Part shown: one piece after another, positions 26,517 through 38,400 of the stretch | Layout: each line of letters starts with the position of its first letter | Numbering within the stretch: position 1 is the first letter of the stretch | From: Bradysia coprophila | Lineage: Eukaryota > Arthropoda > Insecta > Diptera > Sciaridae | Assembly: GCF_014529535.1 (NCBI RefSeq) | Contig: NW_023503409.1 | Coordinates: forward strand, 6,634,390 to 6,698,389 | Length of the DNA stretch: 64,000 nucleotides | Direction: 5' to 3' | Position numbers and translations under genes: made by a program | The notes under the pieces: generated by a model | The model's database searches: none | What the model was told of the DNA's origin: nothing | The model's input: only the letters and a program-made list of their open reading frames with translations

Positions 26517-28000
26517 AGCCTTCAACTCAAAAGTGTCTTAACCTCTTCTTCTATTACTGATGCATTTTAAACGTATGTGAATGTATTGGAGATTTGCAGC
26601 GAATTACCGATATTTATCACATCAAAATCACTTAACTTACTTAAACGAATATATGCACAGCTCTGCTACTAGCATGAACATAAGAAATATTTGGAGGCTA
26701 ATGCTTTCTTAGTAGGCGTTACATTTCTTTCGTAAAGACAGGAGTCATGATTTGTTAGTGTGAATAAAAACGCAAAACACATGCAATCGTACACGCATAC
26801 ATCTTTGAAATTTGGAGGGTATTTTGACGTTGATAGAATGAGTGTTCGAGCTTAGCAGTGCTATGATATGGATCTTGCTGACGTACGTTCACATCCCTTG
26901 TCATAAAAATTTTCTTTAGGTAAATATGATACTTGTATGGTTTTCAGGTTAAAACTTCACGAAACAACCGTATTCAGCTACGAGATCCAAAGTATATAAA
27001 CACTGAAGGTAATCCACACGCTCAGCGCATCACAGTTTTTTTTTGGATGCCGACTTTCAGGTGAATTCATCATGTCCGGAGCGTTAGCGGAGGACTTGAC
27101 GCAGTCTAACTTCCAAAAAAAGAACGAAGAAATTTTTTTGAGACGCGGCAACTATATATAGGCGAGAATTTAATTTTCTTTCCTTTGGCCTGCATCACCA
27201 CAAATCCTATTTTATCTTATTCGCGCTTCAAATACGAGCAAAACGAGCTATCACTCGACTATGTAGCTTTAAAATTGCCGGAGATACATCGTTTTGAAGT
27301 TGGTCATTTTGATAGAAAATGCACCAAATTAACGTTTTCCAAACAATCAAAATCTTTCAACTTACTCTGTATGTTTGTATCTGTCTATCTGTCTATCTGT
27401 CTATCTATCGACGGTCGATCTCGGAAACTAGTCAGCCAATCTCCATGAAATTTCGCAGGAACCTCAGGGTGGGCATAAAAATGAAATTGTGATACGCCCT
27501 TACCCCAGGAAAAACCAGAATTTTGTTTTATTGGCCTCGAAGTGGTTTCTGAGTGTGGTTTTCGAGGGTCGGGAATGCGTTTTCGGCTGTAGCTTAGCTG
27601 TATTGAAACCTACAGAGGCGTGCGACCCATCAAATGAAAGGTATTCGTAACACGATTCGAACAAAAAAATAATTAAAAAAATCAGGTCAGATTCGTTTGA
27701 GCTAGAGTGATTAGAGTGACCAAATTTTGAGCTACTCGAGCGTAGGATGAAAGGACTAATATTTTTTTGGGTTATGAGAGATAGAGAATTACTTTCTTCG
27801 GCAAAGTCTCAGAGTTTTACGAGTAGAATAGAGGGGCATATGTGAAAAATGTCGAAAGTTGGAAATTTTCGATTTTCGTCAAATTTTCGATTTTCGTCAA
27901 AAGAAGGACATTTGTGAAAAATGTCGAAAGTTGGAAATAGGTGGGTCAATTGGGGTTTTAGAGATATTTCTTGAATGGTGGCAGATAGAGAATTACTTTC

Positions 28001-28250
28001 TTCGTCAAATTTTCGATTTTCGTCAAATTTCGAATTTCGTCAAATTTTCGATTTTCGTCAAATTTTCGATTTTCGTCAAATTTTCGATTTTCGTCAAATT
28101 TTCGATTTTCGTCAAATTTTTGATTTTCGTCAAATTTTCGAATTTCGTCAAATTTTCGAATTTCGTCAAATTTTTGATTTTCGTCAAATTTTTGATTTTC
28201 GTCAAATTTTCGATTTTCGTCAAATTTTCGAATTTCGCCAAATTTCCGAA
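28001..28250. repeat. 18-bp minisatellite
   Basis: About 14 tandem units of consensus TTCGTCAAATTTTCGATT, with variants TTTTGATT and TTTCGAATT. Two earlier units lie at 27868-27900. The unit divides by three, so several frames stay open and give low-complexity peptides that are not genes. Confidence 0.92.
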
Positions 28251-28306
28251 TTTCTGTTATAAACTGTTATAAAAAGCAGTGTTCTAAAACTTCTAAAACG
28301 ACTGAT

Positions 28307-28827
28307 ATCCCAACAAAAATCTCTTCGAGAAAAGTGTGACGCAGTCTTTGAAGTACAATTTCTAAAATGAATGATATCGCTAGAGTTGACGCTTTCAGCT
28401 TCGTTACGCAAAAATAAAATTTTACACCCAATTTTAGTTCAAACAAGCTGGCTTAGTTTTTCTCACCATCTGCCAAATAATTTTTACCAAAAAAAAATTT
28501 GACTGGAAACAACCAAAATTTTACCAAAAAAATCTGCGTCGCAAAGTGGCAAATGTTCAGCAACAGACCAGCAAGAAAATTTATCTGCCACATGCGACGC
28601 AGATTTTTTTGGTAAAATTTTGGTTGTTTCCAGTCAAATTTTTTTGGTAAAAATTATTTGGCAGATGGTGAGAAAAACTAAGCCAGCTTGTTTGAACTAA
28701 AATTGGGTGTAAAATTTAATTTTTGCGTAACGAAGCTGAAAGCGTCAACTCTGGCGATATCATTCATTTTAGAAATTGTACTTCAAAGACTGCGTCACAC
28801 TTTTCTCGAAGAGATTTTTGTTGGGAT
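28307..28827. repeat. Near-perfect palindrome of segment X
   Basis: Two arms of about 236 bp (28307-28543 and 28593-28827) are inverted copies with few mismatches, separated by about 49 bp. Such a structure could extrude as a cruciform or form a long hairpin if transcribed. It ends about 440 bp before the KDM4 start codon. Confidence 0.9.
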
Positions 28828-29268
28828 TAACAACAATTGTTGATTTGAAACATTTTCACTGATTGCTGACTAACTTAGTCACAATTTTTGTGATTATCTT
28901 GATGAGTATTAACTGAAAGCAAAGTCCGAGGCAAAGCCACAATAGTTTTCATTATTTTATTTTTTTTGAATTTCGGTGCGGTTATCTAGTACAGTACCAA
29001 CAACGATTTGCTAGTTAAATTTGTTAAGATCGGAACTAATTTTTGAAGGAAAATAAGAAGAATTTGCTGCTGTCACTTGAATGCATTTATTATTTTCAAA
29101 CGAGTGATAATAGAAAACATTTATTTACATTGTTATTTACCGTGGAATCAGTCGAAATGTTTTTCATTTAATTCCATCATTTATCCTCTTCGTCCAACGT
29201 ATTCGCTCTGAAGTCGTCAGTAATGTATTTATGAAGGAAAATAGTTTACGAGTCCATCCATTTAAACA

Positions 29269-31078
29269 ATGACAGCGTCCATTCCTCGAATAATGGTCTT
29301 CCGACCGACATGGGATGAATTTCAAGTAATTTTAGTGAAATAATTGACCGAAATTGGTTTTATCAATATTCCCCCCAATAGAATTTCTCCGCATACATTG
29401 AATACATGGAGTCACAAGGTGCACACAAGGCTGGCCTTGTTAAAGTAAAAGCCAATGTCCTTAGCGCAAAATTATCAAATTTCTAATCAAAACTATTCGC
29501 GCAGGTCATCCCACCAAAAGAGTGGGTACCACGGAAAAGTGGCTATGACATAGACAAAATTGATCTCACCATTCCCGCCCCAATCACTCAAATTGTTTCC
29601 GGTAAACAAGGATTGTACCAACAGATTAATGTTCAACGGCGTGCGATGTCTCTGTCACAGTTTGCTGAACTGGCAAACTCTGAACGCTACGCAACGCCAC
29701 CCCATTTCGATTACGCTGATCTCGAACGGAAATATTGGAAAAATGTGACGTACGTAGCACCGGTGTATGCAGCGGATGTTAGCGGTGAGTTTGATGGAAA
29801 TACTGATTTATAACAAAGTGGTCTTACAGTTGTCATTTCAGGTACATTGACTGATCCGGATGTAAAAGTTTGGAATTTAAAGTGAGTACAGGGCAGCAAC
29901 AGAATATTCAAACCAGCCCAATGCGGCACTAACAATCTTGTTCTCACCATACAGCCACTTAGGAACGATACTGGACTACGTCAACAAAGACTATGGCATA
30001 TCAATAGATGGTGTCAACACGGCGTACCTATATTTCGGGATGTGGAAAACCACATTCGCGTGGCACACTGAAGACGTAGGTTCCCATTTACTTTTTCCAA
30101 AAAGTGCTTTGCTCATTCGACTCTTTTCTTTTCATTAGATGGATCTGTATTCTATAAACTATTTGCATGCAGGTAAATCCGTCAACATGATATTACCACC
30201 ATCGTCGGTCCTAATACAAACGATTTCATTGCAGGCGCTCCAAAGACATGGTATGCGATACCGCCCGAATACGGCATAAGAATGGAACTGTTAGCGAAAC
30301 GCTTCTTTGCCGAAAACTATGAATCTTGTAAGGCACACCTTCGTCACAAAATGACACTGATCAGTCCGTACAGATTAAGACAACACAATATTCCATTCAA
30401 CAAGATAACGCAAGAGCCTGGCGAAATAATGATCACCTTCCCGTACGGTTATCATGCCGGATTCAATCACGGCTTCAATATGGCCGAATCGACAAACTTT
30501 GCGGCACCCAGATGGGTGGAGTATGGAAAGCGAGCGTCACATTGTCAGTGCAGGTAAATTCCTTGTGCACCATCTCCAATGATTCGGTCGGTTTTATCAT
30601 TCATTTTGCTTCCATTTACAGGAAGGACATGGTTCGAATATCAATGGACACATTTGTTAAGCGTTTTCAGCCAGAAAAGTATGAAATGTGGCTGAAGGGT
30701 CTCGACAAGGGCCCACATCCAGAAAGTAGATCAAATGAATCATCACCAGTCCAAAAAACCGAAAAATTATTACCTAAGAAGTAAGCGATTGATGTAGACT
30801 ACACACATCTTTGTTACGGGGTCAGGGGGTGTCCATCAGCATTGTACCAGTAGAATTTATCGAACCATTGGGTGCTGCCACATTTTGAACCAATTTACCT
30901 TTCGATTTACAGAACCAAATCCAAAACAAGGAAACCCACCGCTAGAGAAACTTGTAACATGTCGTGTATATGGACTGGTGGAGCCGGTGTTGCAAGAAAT
31001 CTTTTGCAGGAGGGAATCATCAAGAATACAAATAAATTGCGTCAAGTGAATAGGTCAAATGTATTAGTAGCGGAATGA
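29269..31078 (+). CDS. Kdm4A: Lysine demethylase 4 (JmjN-JmjC histone demethylase)
   Basis: Nine exons join in consistent phase: 29269-29325, 29382-29444, 29505-29784, 29842-29881, 29955-30075, 30139-30172, 30235-30553, 30622-30780, 30913-31078. They give 412 residues. KDM4 removes methyl groups from H3K9me3/me2 and H3K36me3 in the nucleus, using Fe(II), 2-oxoglutarate and O2. JmjN covers about residues 7-50 ([26 protein letters not shown]). JmjC carries the iron triad H184-x-E186 (AWHTED) and H272 ([11 protein letters not shown]). The zinc ligands C230, H236, C302 and C304 are all present, as is the S284-T285 pair. There is no PHD or Tudor part, as in Drosophila Kdm4A. Reading exon 8 through would instead stop at 30784, but AAGAA|GTAAGC is a good donor and exon 9 stays in frame. 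The C-terminal 55 residues are not recognisable. Confidence 0.95.
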
Positions 31079-31619
31079 GTGTGACGAGACGGTGACGAGT
31101 ACCAAGACGTATTGGTCGCAGTCAGTGCAAGTGTTAGTTTTGAAGAAATTTTAGACCTGAAGTTATGTCAAATGAAAGAAATACATTTCGGTAACACATT
31201 CGAAACTGAACCACACAAATGTCATGCTGCGTGTGATCTAGCTGTTTCATCAACAATTTCATCAGTAAGTCAACGCACATTTTCTACAATATTTTTGGCA
31301 GGAACACTGGGGACGAATCGACCGTTCAAAATCAATTTTTTAGATAAAATATCGATCTGCATTTCGTCAACGATTCACAATGAGCTTCGGATACACTATA
31401 AAATTGCACGCTCTTGAATCAATTTCTCGTTAATTTTTGTGCGAGCTGCTTCAATTGGTAATCATTTCCATGCTCTTCTGCATCAGCTCGTGCTTTCGAG
31501 AGATTTCTGCCCGCTTCCATTGATACTCTGTCCAATTTTTCTCGTTGGAATGTCAACGAATATCTGAGAATGGCAAATGCAAATCATGAATCGGGACAGA
31601 AAGATTGAACAACTCGATT
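31079..31619. other. Tail-to-tail spacer between KDM4 and the DnaJ gene
   Basis: About 540 bases holding the 3' regions of two convergent genes. A plus-strand open frame of 101 codons lies here but lacks a splice link or family resemblance. Confidence 0.5.
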
Positions 31620-32352
31620 TTACCTAATAGCAAGCGCCTGTACAATAGCACCAACGACCATGAATATCATACAGTACATGACAATTCTCTTGTTCGAGAC
31701 TCTCTTCGATCCGAACACTCCATAATATCCCGTATTAGAAGGTGATGGCGACGAAGATCTGAAGGTGAGGATATGTAGATGAGCGAGCACCCAGTTAAAA
31801 CTCAAAACGGTTGGGCAACTTACTCGTTATAATTGTACACAGCATACGGTCCACTATGTTCATTCATCACCGAATCATAAACGGCTCTAGACTCAGCTTT
31901 GCCAAGTACTTTGTATGCTTCGACGATAGAACGAAATCTGTCTGCATTTTGCTTAGTATTTTCACCCGTATCCGGATGATTCTAATCGAGAGCTCCAATT
32001 AATTTTACATTTTGTTTAGTGAGTAAATTGACGAGAATCAAACTTCTTTGGATAATTTAACGAAGGAGTCCCGGATATCTTTGGCTGTGCAATCGGGTTT
32101 CAGGTTCAACGTTTCGTAATGTGTTCTAGTTCCGTGCTGTGCTCGTAAACTGAATGAGAGAAATGAAAATTGTTGAAGTGAGGTCCATTCTACGCATCAA
32201 TTTGCTGTAACTTTTACATTTGATGGAAATTTTTATTCACTTGAACACATTGATAGAACACTGCTCTGATGTTGCATGCGTACATAACGAATCAAAAATG
32301 AACTTTTCTCTAAATTGAACCTGGCACCGATTAAACCGTCTTTGAATTTCAT
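31620..32352 (-). CDS. DnaJ (J-domain) protein with C-terminal membrane segment, DNAJC30-like
   Basis: Minus-strand exons 32352-32249, 32149-32044, 31981-31824 and 31758-31620 give about 168 residues. The J domain shows THYETLNLKPDCTAKDIRDSF (helices I-II), KLSKE, then HPD at residues 72-74 and FRSIVEAYKVLGKAESRAVYD (helix III). HPD is the motif that stimulates Hsp70 ATPase. The last about 22 residues, including MYCMIFMVVGAIVQALAI, form one membrane helix. The first exon encodes a basic, hydrophobic start that could be a mitochondrial presequence, matching the layout of mitochondrial DNAJC30 proteins. Weak points are the 5' exon, whose donor (AT|GTGTTC) was chosen to keep phase, and the unusual donor GAA|GTTTGA after exon 2. 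The last two exons are secure. Confidence 0.82.
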
Positions 32353-32411
32353 TTGATTTTGTTTGATGTTGTGGTGATGTTTCTTGTTATGTCATCAAAA
32401 CAGGGTGCATT

Positions 32412-32567
32412 CTATATATAAGTATCATATGGTGTAGCGTCTGCAGCAGCACCATAGAGACATCTACATAATCTGCTGTAAACGACAAAATTTTCTACAT
32501 CGCGTGGAGTCAGTTCCAAAAGTAATAATAAGAAAAATTGCGCGAAATAAAGTAACGAACGTTCCAT
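32412..32567 (-). CDS. Possible 51-residue secreted or membrane micropeptide
   Basis: Starts MERSLLYFAQFFLLLLLEL, a strong signal-peptide-like or membrane segment, followed by a short chain with two Cys and an Ala/Tyr-rich tail. An acceptor-like site (CTTTATAG) lies upstream at about 32633, so a spliced 5' leader is possible. No family recognised. It sits between the DnaJ gene (same strand) and cytochrome c (divergent), and could be a chance frame. Confidence 0.22.
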   Translation of the reverse strand: MERSLLYFAQFFLLLLLELTPRDVENFVVYSRLCRCLYGAAADATPYDTYI

Positions 32568-32938
32568 GTCCAAGTCTGGCAGACTTAGTCTGCGACGAGG
32601 CAAATAAGCGATGAGTTCTGCTGTCGAGGTCCTATAAAGCAAAATGTTTTTTTTAAGACTAATGAAGTAGTTGTAGACTACGTCCTTGTTTGAGCATTGG
32701 TTATTAGGGGAAAATGCCAGCGCCCGAGGCAATCAAAATTTCTAGAAATTAAGTGTATGTCATTTCACTCACGAATCACTTTTCTTGGTAACTGTATGGC
32801 GTGATACTGAATTTACCATAAAATAGCACATCCGGGTCACCATGCAAAATAATTACCGATCGTAGCAGCCAACAGTTAGACATATAAATATTCGTAAAAT
32901 CGCGAAAATTTGTTGTAAAATTCTCAATATTCGAAAAA

Positions 32939-33367
32939 ATGAGCTTTTCTGAAGGTGATGCAGAGAAGGGGAAGAAAGTTTTTGTAACCAAATGCTCACT
33001 GTGTCACACTGTTGCGAAAGGTTCGATTTAGTTCTATCATTCTTCAGTTATCAAATAACTTTTATCCGAAGGTGGAAGACACGGTGTTGGACCGAATCTG
33101 TTTGGAATATTCGGACGTAAAACCGGACAGGCTAAAGGATATAATTATAGTGCAGCAAATACTAGCAAAGGTTTGTTGTTAATGCTCAAAACGACGTGTT
33201 TAAGTGATTAAAATATTTAAGGAATAACTTGGTCGGAGGAAACGCTTTTCGAGTATTTGTTGAATCCGAAGAAGTACATTCCAGGTACGAAAATGGTTTT
33301 CGCTGGAATTAAAAAAGAAAAGGAACGATCTGACCTGATAACATACCTGAGGGATGCGACAAAATAA
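32939..33367 (+). CDS. Cyt-c: Cytochrome c
   Basis: Three exons, 32939-33020, 33072-33170 and 33222-33367, in phases 1 and 1, encode 108 residues, the standard insect length. The protein carries electrons between complexes III and IV in the mitochondrial intermembrane space and triggers apoptosome formation when released. CSLCH (19-23) binds haem covalently, His23 is the axial ligand, and Met85 in PGTKM is the sixth ligand. [23 protein letters not shown] and DLITYL are all conserved. The loop normally reading GGKHKxGPNLxG is here [12 protein letters not shown], and TVAKG replaces the usual TVExG, so this copy is somewhat divergent. It could be the only cytochrome c or a tissue-specific paralogue like Drosophila Cyt-c-d. 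The small introns (51 bases each) are typical of the region. Confidence 0.97.
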
Positions 33368-33400
33368 TTGTTTGAGCGAAGCCATTCCAATCAACTCAAA

Positions 33401-33406
33401 AATAAA
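33401..33406 (+). terminator. Poly(A) signal of cytochrome c
   Basis: AATAAA 33 bases after the stop codon, within an A-rich stretch. Confidence 0.6.
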
Positions 33407-34540
33407 TTCTTCTCAAAGGAAAAAGATAAATTCGTTCCCTCGGTCAATGTAAGCGATTGTAATTGAATTAGTACTAATGGAAAAATGAGATAAGAACCAG
33501 GCATTATGAGTGGGCATGCACAAAAAAGCTAAGCACTCTGATCCTCTAATCGTAAAAAATGTACATCGCATGCACTTTGATTGTATGACGCGACGACACG
33601 TTTCGAAACCATAATTCAACATTTCTTAGGAATTTTAAGTATTTTCGGGAATTTAATTTTCTAAAATAGGCACTCTTGGATATGTACAATATCTTACATT
33701 CTAGGCTCTAAACCTAATTTTTAGGGTATTGTAATGTTCACAGTCGGCCTTACTACTTGTTATACTTCATTGAATATAACATACATGACCTTATACATAC
33801 CTCGACGTAACAGAGCCTTCAACAAATCAACACCTAGCTTGTCTACACATCTCACAAAAATTCGTCTGTTTATTAAAGACGATTATACTTACACGTGCAT
33901 CCATTAATAATTTCAATGACTCATCATCACGAATTTTTTATTGATGCGACTTTTATCAAAAATCTTAACATGGTAAATGTGCGCAAAACATATTTAAATT
34001 CGCGGAACATTACACATATCTATTTATCGGAAAAATCCCATTTCTATACTCATTCATATATCGATTGACGATATTTGTTTGGTTGTTTCCATTTGAGGCA
34101 AACAAGTGCTCGCACAAAACAAGTATGCAGACAAATTATTGCTCTAATCGAAAAACAAAAATTCCGGTCTATTCAAATTTTATGATTTTTGAACGTTTTA
34201 GATTAGACATTATGAGCACCACTTAAAGTATTTCGTTCCGACGAAAAATACGTCTAATTCATACCCGCAGATAGGTAAGGCAATGGAGGATACTGTGAAA
34301 ATAATAGCACATTTGTAAAGAAGGTAATGTGCTGACCGTGGTTCAAGACAATCCCTAAGTATAGGTTCACATTTTTAGAGAGAATTTTTATTTTGTAAAT
34401 GTCACAATGGTAAAATTAGTCTAAAACATTAGGCACAGTAATTCTGTAAATTATAAGATTGATCGATAATTGATTCGATCGATAAAATATCGATTATTGA
34501 AATCTAGCATCGATATTTTCAAAAAATCAATATCAATCCA
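33407..34540. other. Gene-free stretch before the satellite
   Basis: No gene recognised. The last 100 bases are rich in diverged ATCGAT motifs and look like decayed edges of the 21-bp array. Confidence 0.4.
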
Positions 34541-34547
34541 TTGTTTT

Positions 34548-35190
34548 ATACATAATCGATAACCATCGACTCATAATCGATAAACATCGATTCATAATCG
34601 ATAAACATCGATTCATAATCGATAAACATCGATTCATAATCGATAAACATCGATTCATAATCGATAAACATCGATTCATAATCGATAAACATCGATTCAT
34701 AATCGATAAACATCGATTCATAATCGATAAACATCGATTCATAATCGATAAACATCGATTCATAATCGATAAACATCGATTCATAATCGATAAACATCGA
34801 TTCATAATCGATAAACATCGATTCATAATCGATAAACATCGACAAATAATCGATAAACATCGACAAATAATCGATAAACATCGACTCATAATCGATAAAC
34901 ATCGACTCATAATCGATAAACATCGACTCATAATCGATAAACATCGACTCATAATCGATAAACATCGACTCATAATCGATAAACATCGACTCATAATCGA
35001 TAAACATCGACTCATAATCGAAAAACATCGACTCATAATCGATGAACATCGACTCATAATCGATGAACATCGACTCATAATCGATAAACATCGACTCATA
35101 ATCGATAAACATCGACTCATAATCGATAAACATCGACTCATAATCGATGAACATCGACTCATAATCGATAAACATCGACTAATAATTTGT
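34548..35190. repeat. 21-bp satellite, about 30 units, ATCGAT-rich
   Basis: Tandem units of consensus CATCGAYTCATAATCGATAAA. The left 13 or so units carry CATCGATTCA, two units carry CATCGACAAA, and the remaining units carry CATCGACTCA with a few GATGAA variants. The array therefore consists of homogenised blocks. Most units contain ATCGAT, the core of the Drosophila DRE (TATCGATA), and CGATA, the BEAF-32 core. On the minus strand at least two frames stay open throughout (heptads MFIDYES and MSRCLSI), because 21 is a multiple of three. These are not genes. Confidence 0.95.
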
Positions 35191-35310
35191 AAACATTGAC
35201 TGAGGATTGGATTATCGATAAAACATTAGATTGATATTGTATCGATATTTAGAAATTTTATTATCGATTGACGCTAAAGTTTTCTTAGCGAATTAGACGT
35301 TTTCATTAAG

Positions 35311-35470
35311 AGTCGGAGGCGAGTTCTGGAATCGAATTCGCTAAAAATACCTTTCAGCAAAAGTTTCAGCGTTAGTTAGGATTAGGAAAAATTAATTAAT
35401 CGCCTCCGGCTCGAGCTGGAAACCTCACATTCGCTAAAAAAGCATTTTAGCATGCGTTAGGAAAATAACT
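35311..35470. repeat. Two adjacent copies of dispersed repeat Z
   Basis: GTCGGAGGCGAGTTCTGGAA then TCGAATTCGCTAAAAA near 35311, and a diverged second copy GCCTCCGGCTCGAGCTGGAA from about 35402 with TTAGCATGCGTTAGGAA. Both match the block at 25.81 and 63.72 kb. Confidence 0.65.
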
Positions 35471-38400
35471 ATTACCAATTTGAAGGAATCTTACCGATGT
35501 TGATAAAGTTTGGCTGAAACATTGGCAATGACCTCTTTTTAAATATTTGCAAAAGGAAAATTTCCATATCATTTTCACCTTCATCAACCTCAATTAAATT
35601 AATGGATCAAACAAAATTGTTTTCCTCACGTACGCATGAATTCTTCGGTTCAAAAAATAATTGAAATAAAATAAATTCGATCTCAAAATAAATAAATTGA
35701 AACTAAAAATAAAAACTCCGTTTGACGTCAATTTCCCAGTTTTATTGGCGCAAAGTAAAAAAATTGTTCAGCTTCAGGTTTCACAGCAACTTTTTAAATA
35801 TTTACCACTCAGACTCTTCTTTTAGGGCTCTTTTCAAGCAGAAAATTCTCACTTCTTAGACAAGGTGATGATAGCAGCCGTATAAATATAGATAAACATA
35901 CCGGCTCGGCGGTATGTGAAAAATAAAGGTTTGGTCAATCGAAACGCATAACATTAGATGTCGCAATATTTACCGTACTCTGACTAAAAAAAATCCAAAT
36001 TAATTTAAACGAAACGGTCGTTCGTGCATATACATAAAGTAAACAAAGTAACTTTTATAATAATGTCCACTCGCCATTCATTCGAATTGTATAATTGTAT
36101 TGATACCACAGAGACCATTATCGATATACGCAATTTGTGAACTTAGAGGTACAAATATGATAAAGCTAGACATAAACAAGACAGGTGTAACGCATGAATG
36201 TATGTAGCGAAGTGATACGTCCGAGGAAAAAAAAACAACAAACCGACATGGGTATGAAAGTTATAATAGCTTATGTAGTAAGTACACCAAGTCAAGTTAT
36301 ACTATTTATATCATAGATATGTGGTGGAGATGAATATTTTTTGTTTCTTGTTTAAAAATTGTATTTTTATATTTTTTTTCCATTTATTTATTTATAATAT
36401 CGGTTGTGTGTATGTGTGCTATGAGTGGATGTATATGTTATTCACAGAGAATCGGTTGTGTGACTGTATAGGAGTGGAATGCCTTGAACAACTTTACATT
36501 CAATATTTTCGTTGTGTTGAATTTAGTTGAGTAAATAATTGAAAACAGGTTGGACGCATTGCCGTTTCGTCGTTCGAAAGAGAACTTATAAGCACAAAAA
36601 TTTTATATTTTAACATTTATAGAAATTATTAATGAAATATATAAACAAGAAAAGCGAATAAGAAACAAAATAATTATTAAAACCTCTGTGCAACACTCTC
36701 TGGTACACTTTTTTTATGGTGTTCTTCATTATCGTCAGTGTTGAGATTTTCTTTTCGGTTTTTTTTTTTGAAAATGTGCGGACGATTTCTTTTGCATTGT
36801 TTCGAAGTGAATTATGATTTCATTCGCGTGTGATTGGTGATACAAACACGGATACAAAAAAAGTGTTCTGTTTGGATTGTGGTATTATACTCTAAACTCT
36901 GAAGACTCTGATTACCGAAAGAAGAAGACGAAAAAAAAACAAGACACTTTATCAACATAAATTCCTATAAAATTAATATAAATAAATACAACAACACAAC
37001 ACACAACAAAAAAAAAGTAATATTTAAATGATACGTGCTATGAATTGACATGAACAATAAATATGTAAATCGAAACATAAAAGAAGATAAAAAAAAATTA
37101 TTTGAAAGTTTCAACTTGTTTGTCAGAGACGCGATTGAGATTTTTATACGTTTTACCTACATTTTTTCGTGTCTTATATATTAAATACACCTGAGGCCAA
37201 TGTAAAGAAAGTGTTTGCGTGTGTAGTCATATTTTAATATAAAAAAAAAATTGTTCGAAGGAAAAATAAAAAAAAAAAATTGCTGACTCTGGATATCAAC
37301 CGTCTTTCATAAGTAGACACAAAAATATTTTTATTTATTTTTTTGCTTAAACGAAAAGTCAGTTTTTGCGAATTGAGTATGTAACTCGCCAGTGTGACTC
37401 ATATAACTCGAATTTAAATTTTTGATTTTATTTTTTTTCTCTGTTCATATTTTAACATTATTTTTGTAAACATTTCGTTTACACTTATTGAATTGTGCGA
37501 CGTTAATAAATACATTCAATAATATAAAAAACCAACAACACCACAATAACATTCAACGGTCTACCTACATTCCATCAAATCAAATTGAACTTCAGTTATA
37601 TTTGATACGATTTGGTGCATAAATACGAGGAAAAAGGCAATTAACATGCTGTAAAGAATATCAATGAACGATAAGTAAGTTTGTGTACCATTTAATTTAA
37701 ATAAAATTAAAAATTAAATTTTAAGTAACGAACCAAAAAAAAAATAAGGCAACACACAACACGGCTACAAAAAAAATCAAATGCTGTGCGTGTTGGGATT
37801 ATAAATAGATACCTACCTCTATTCTTATTTAGCAGATAATTTGTTTTAGTTCTGTGTGTACACTTAGCTGTATTTGCCAAGTGTGTTATTTTATGTTAAA
37901 AACAAAAGAACTTGTGCGATGAAGTCATTCTCATCGAATAATTATATGTACAGAGTATGAAGTGTTAATTTGTCGAGGGAGAGTTGATGATGCAAATGAA
38001 ATACCATTGATTCTCTCCACACACATATATATACTTATGGACGCGATACGTAGACCAGCTACCTGAACTAAAACACAGTCTTCAAATCAATAAACTTTTT
38101 TTTTTCTAAGAAATTCTTGGTATGCGAAAGGGATCGTCTTAATTAAATATTAATTTTAGTCGACGATCTATTAAACGAATGATTGATTACATACAAAACG
38201 CGCGCATATTGTTTGTACATCTCATAGTATAGTGAATAGTTTCTCGATCAATAAAACGTAATTTATAAGCGTCGTGATTATAATTCTATACAAATTTGCA
38301 TGTAATTATATGATATCGATGAATCTCTTATTTTTACAATCCAATATAGGAGTTAACATGGTCATTTTTTACGATAAAATTAATTTAAATTAAGTCAAAA

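Larger units (their letters stand above)
27069..28827. repeat. Right arm (Y'-minisatellite-X-X') of the large inverted-repeat unit
   Basis: Starts CATGTCCGGAGCG, the inverse of the inner end of the left arm, and runs as inverted Y to about 27860. A TTCG-rich minisatellite follows, then X in direct orientation (28307-28543) and X inverted (28593-28827). The outer terminus GTTGGGAT is the inverse of the left arm's ATCCCAAC. Seen as a whole, 22699-28827 is bounded by inverted termini. Confidence 0.85.

Noticed and set aside
27859..28272. Open frames on both strands rich in Phe-Val-Lys or Asn-Leu-Thr repeats
   Set aside because: Translation of the 18-bp minisatellite. There is no unique protein sequence.
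31112..31417. Frame of 101 codons just after KDM4
   Set aside because: It lies in the 3' region of two convergent genes, with no splice sites or recognisable composition.
32776..32882. 35-codon minus-strand frame (MSNCWLLRSV...) divergent from cytochrome c
   Set aside because: It starts only about 57 bases from the cytochrome c ATG, leaving little room for leaders, and nothing supports it.
34533..35175. Two overlapping minus-strand frames of about 209 residues made of heptad repeats
   Set aside because: They are read-throughs of the 21-bp satellite. A unit length divisible by three keeps several frames open, and the peptides are pure repeat.
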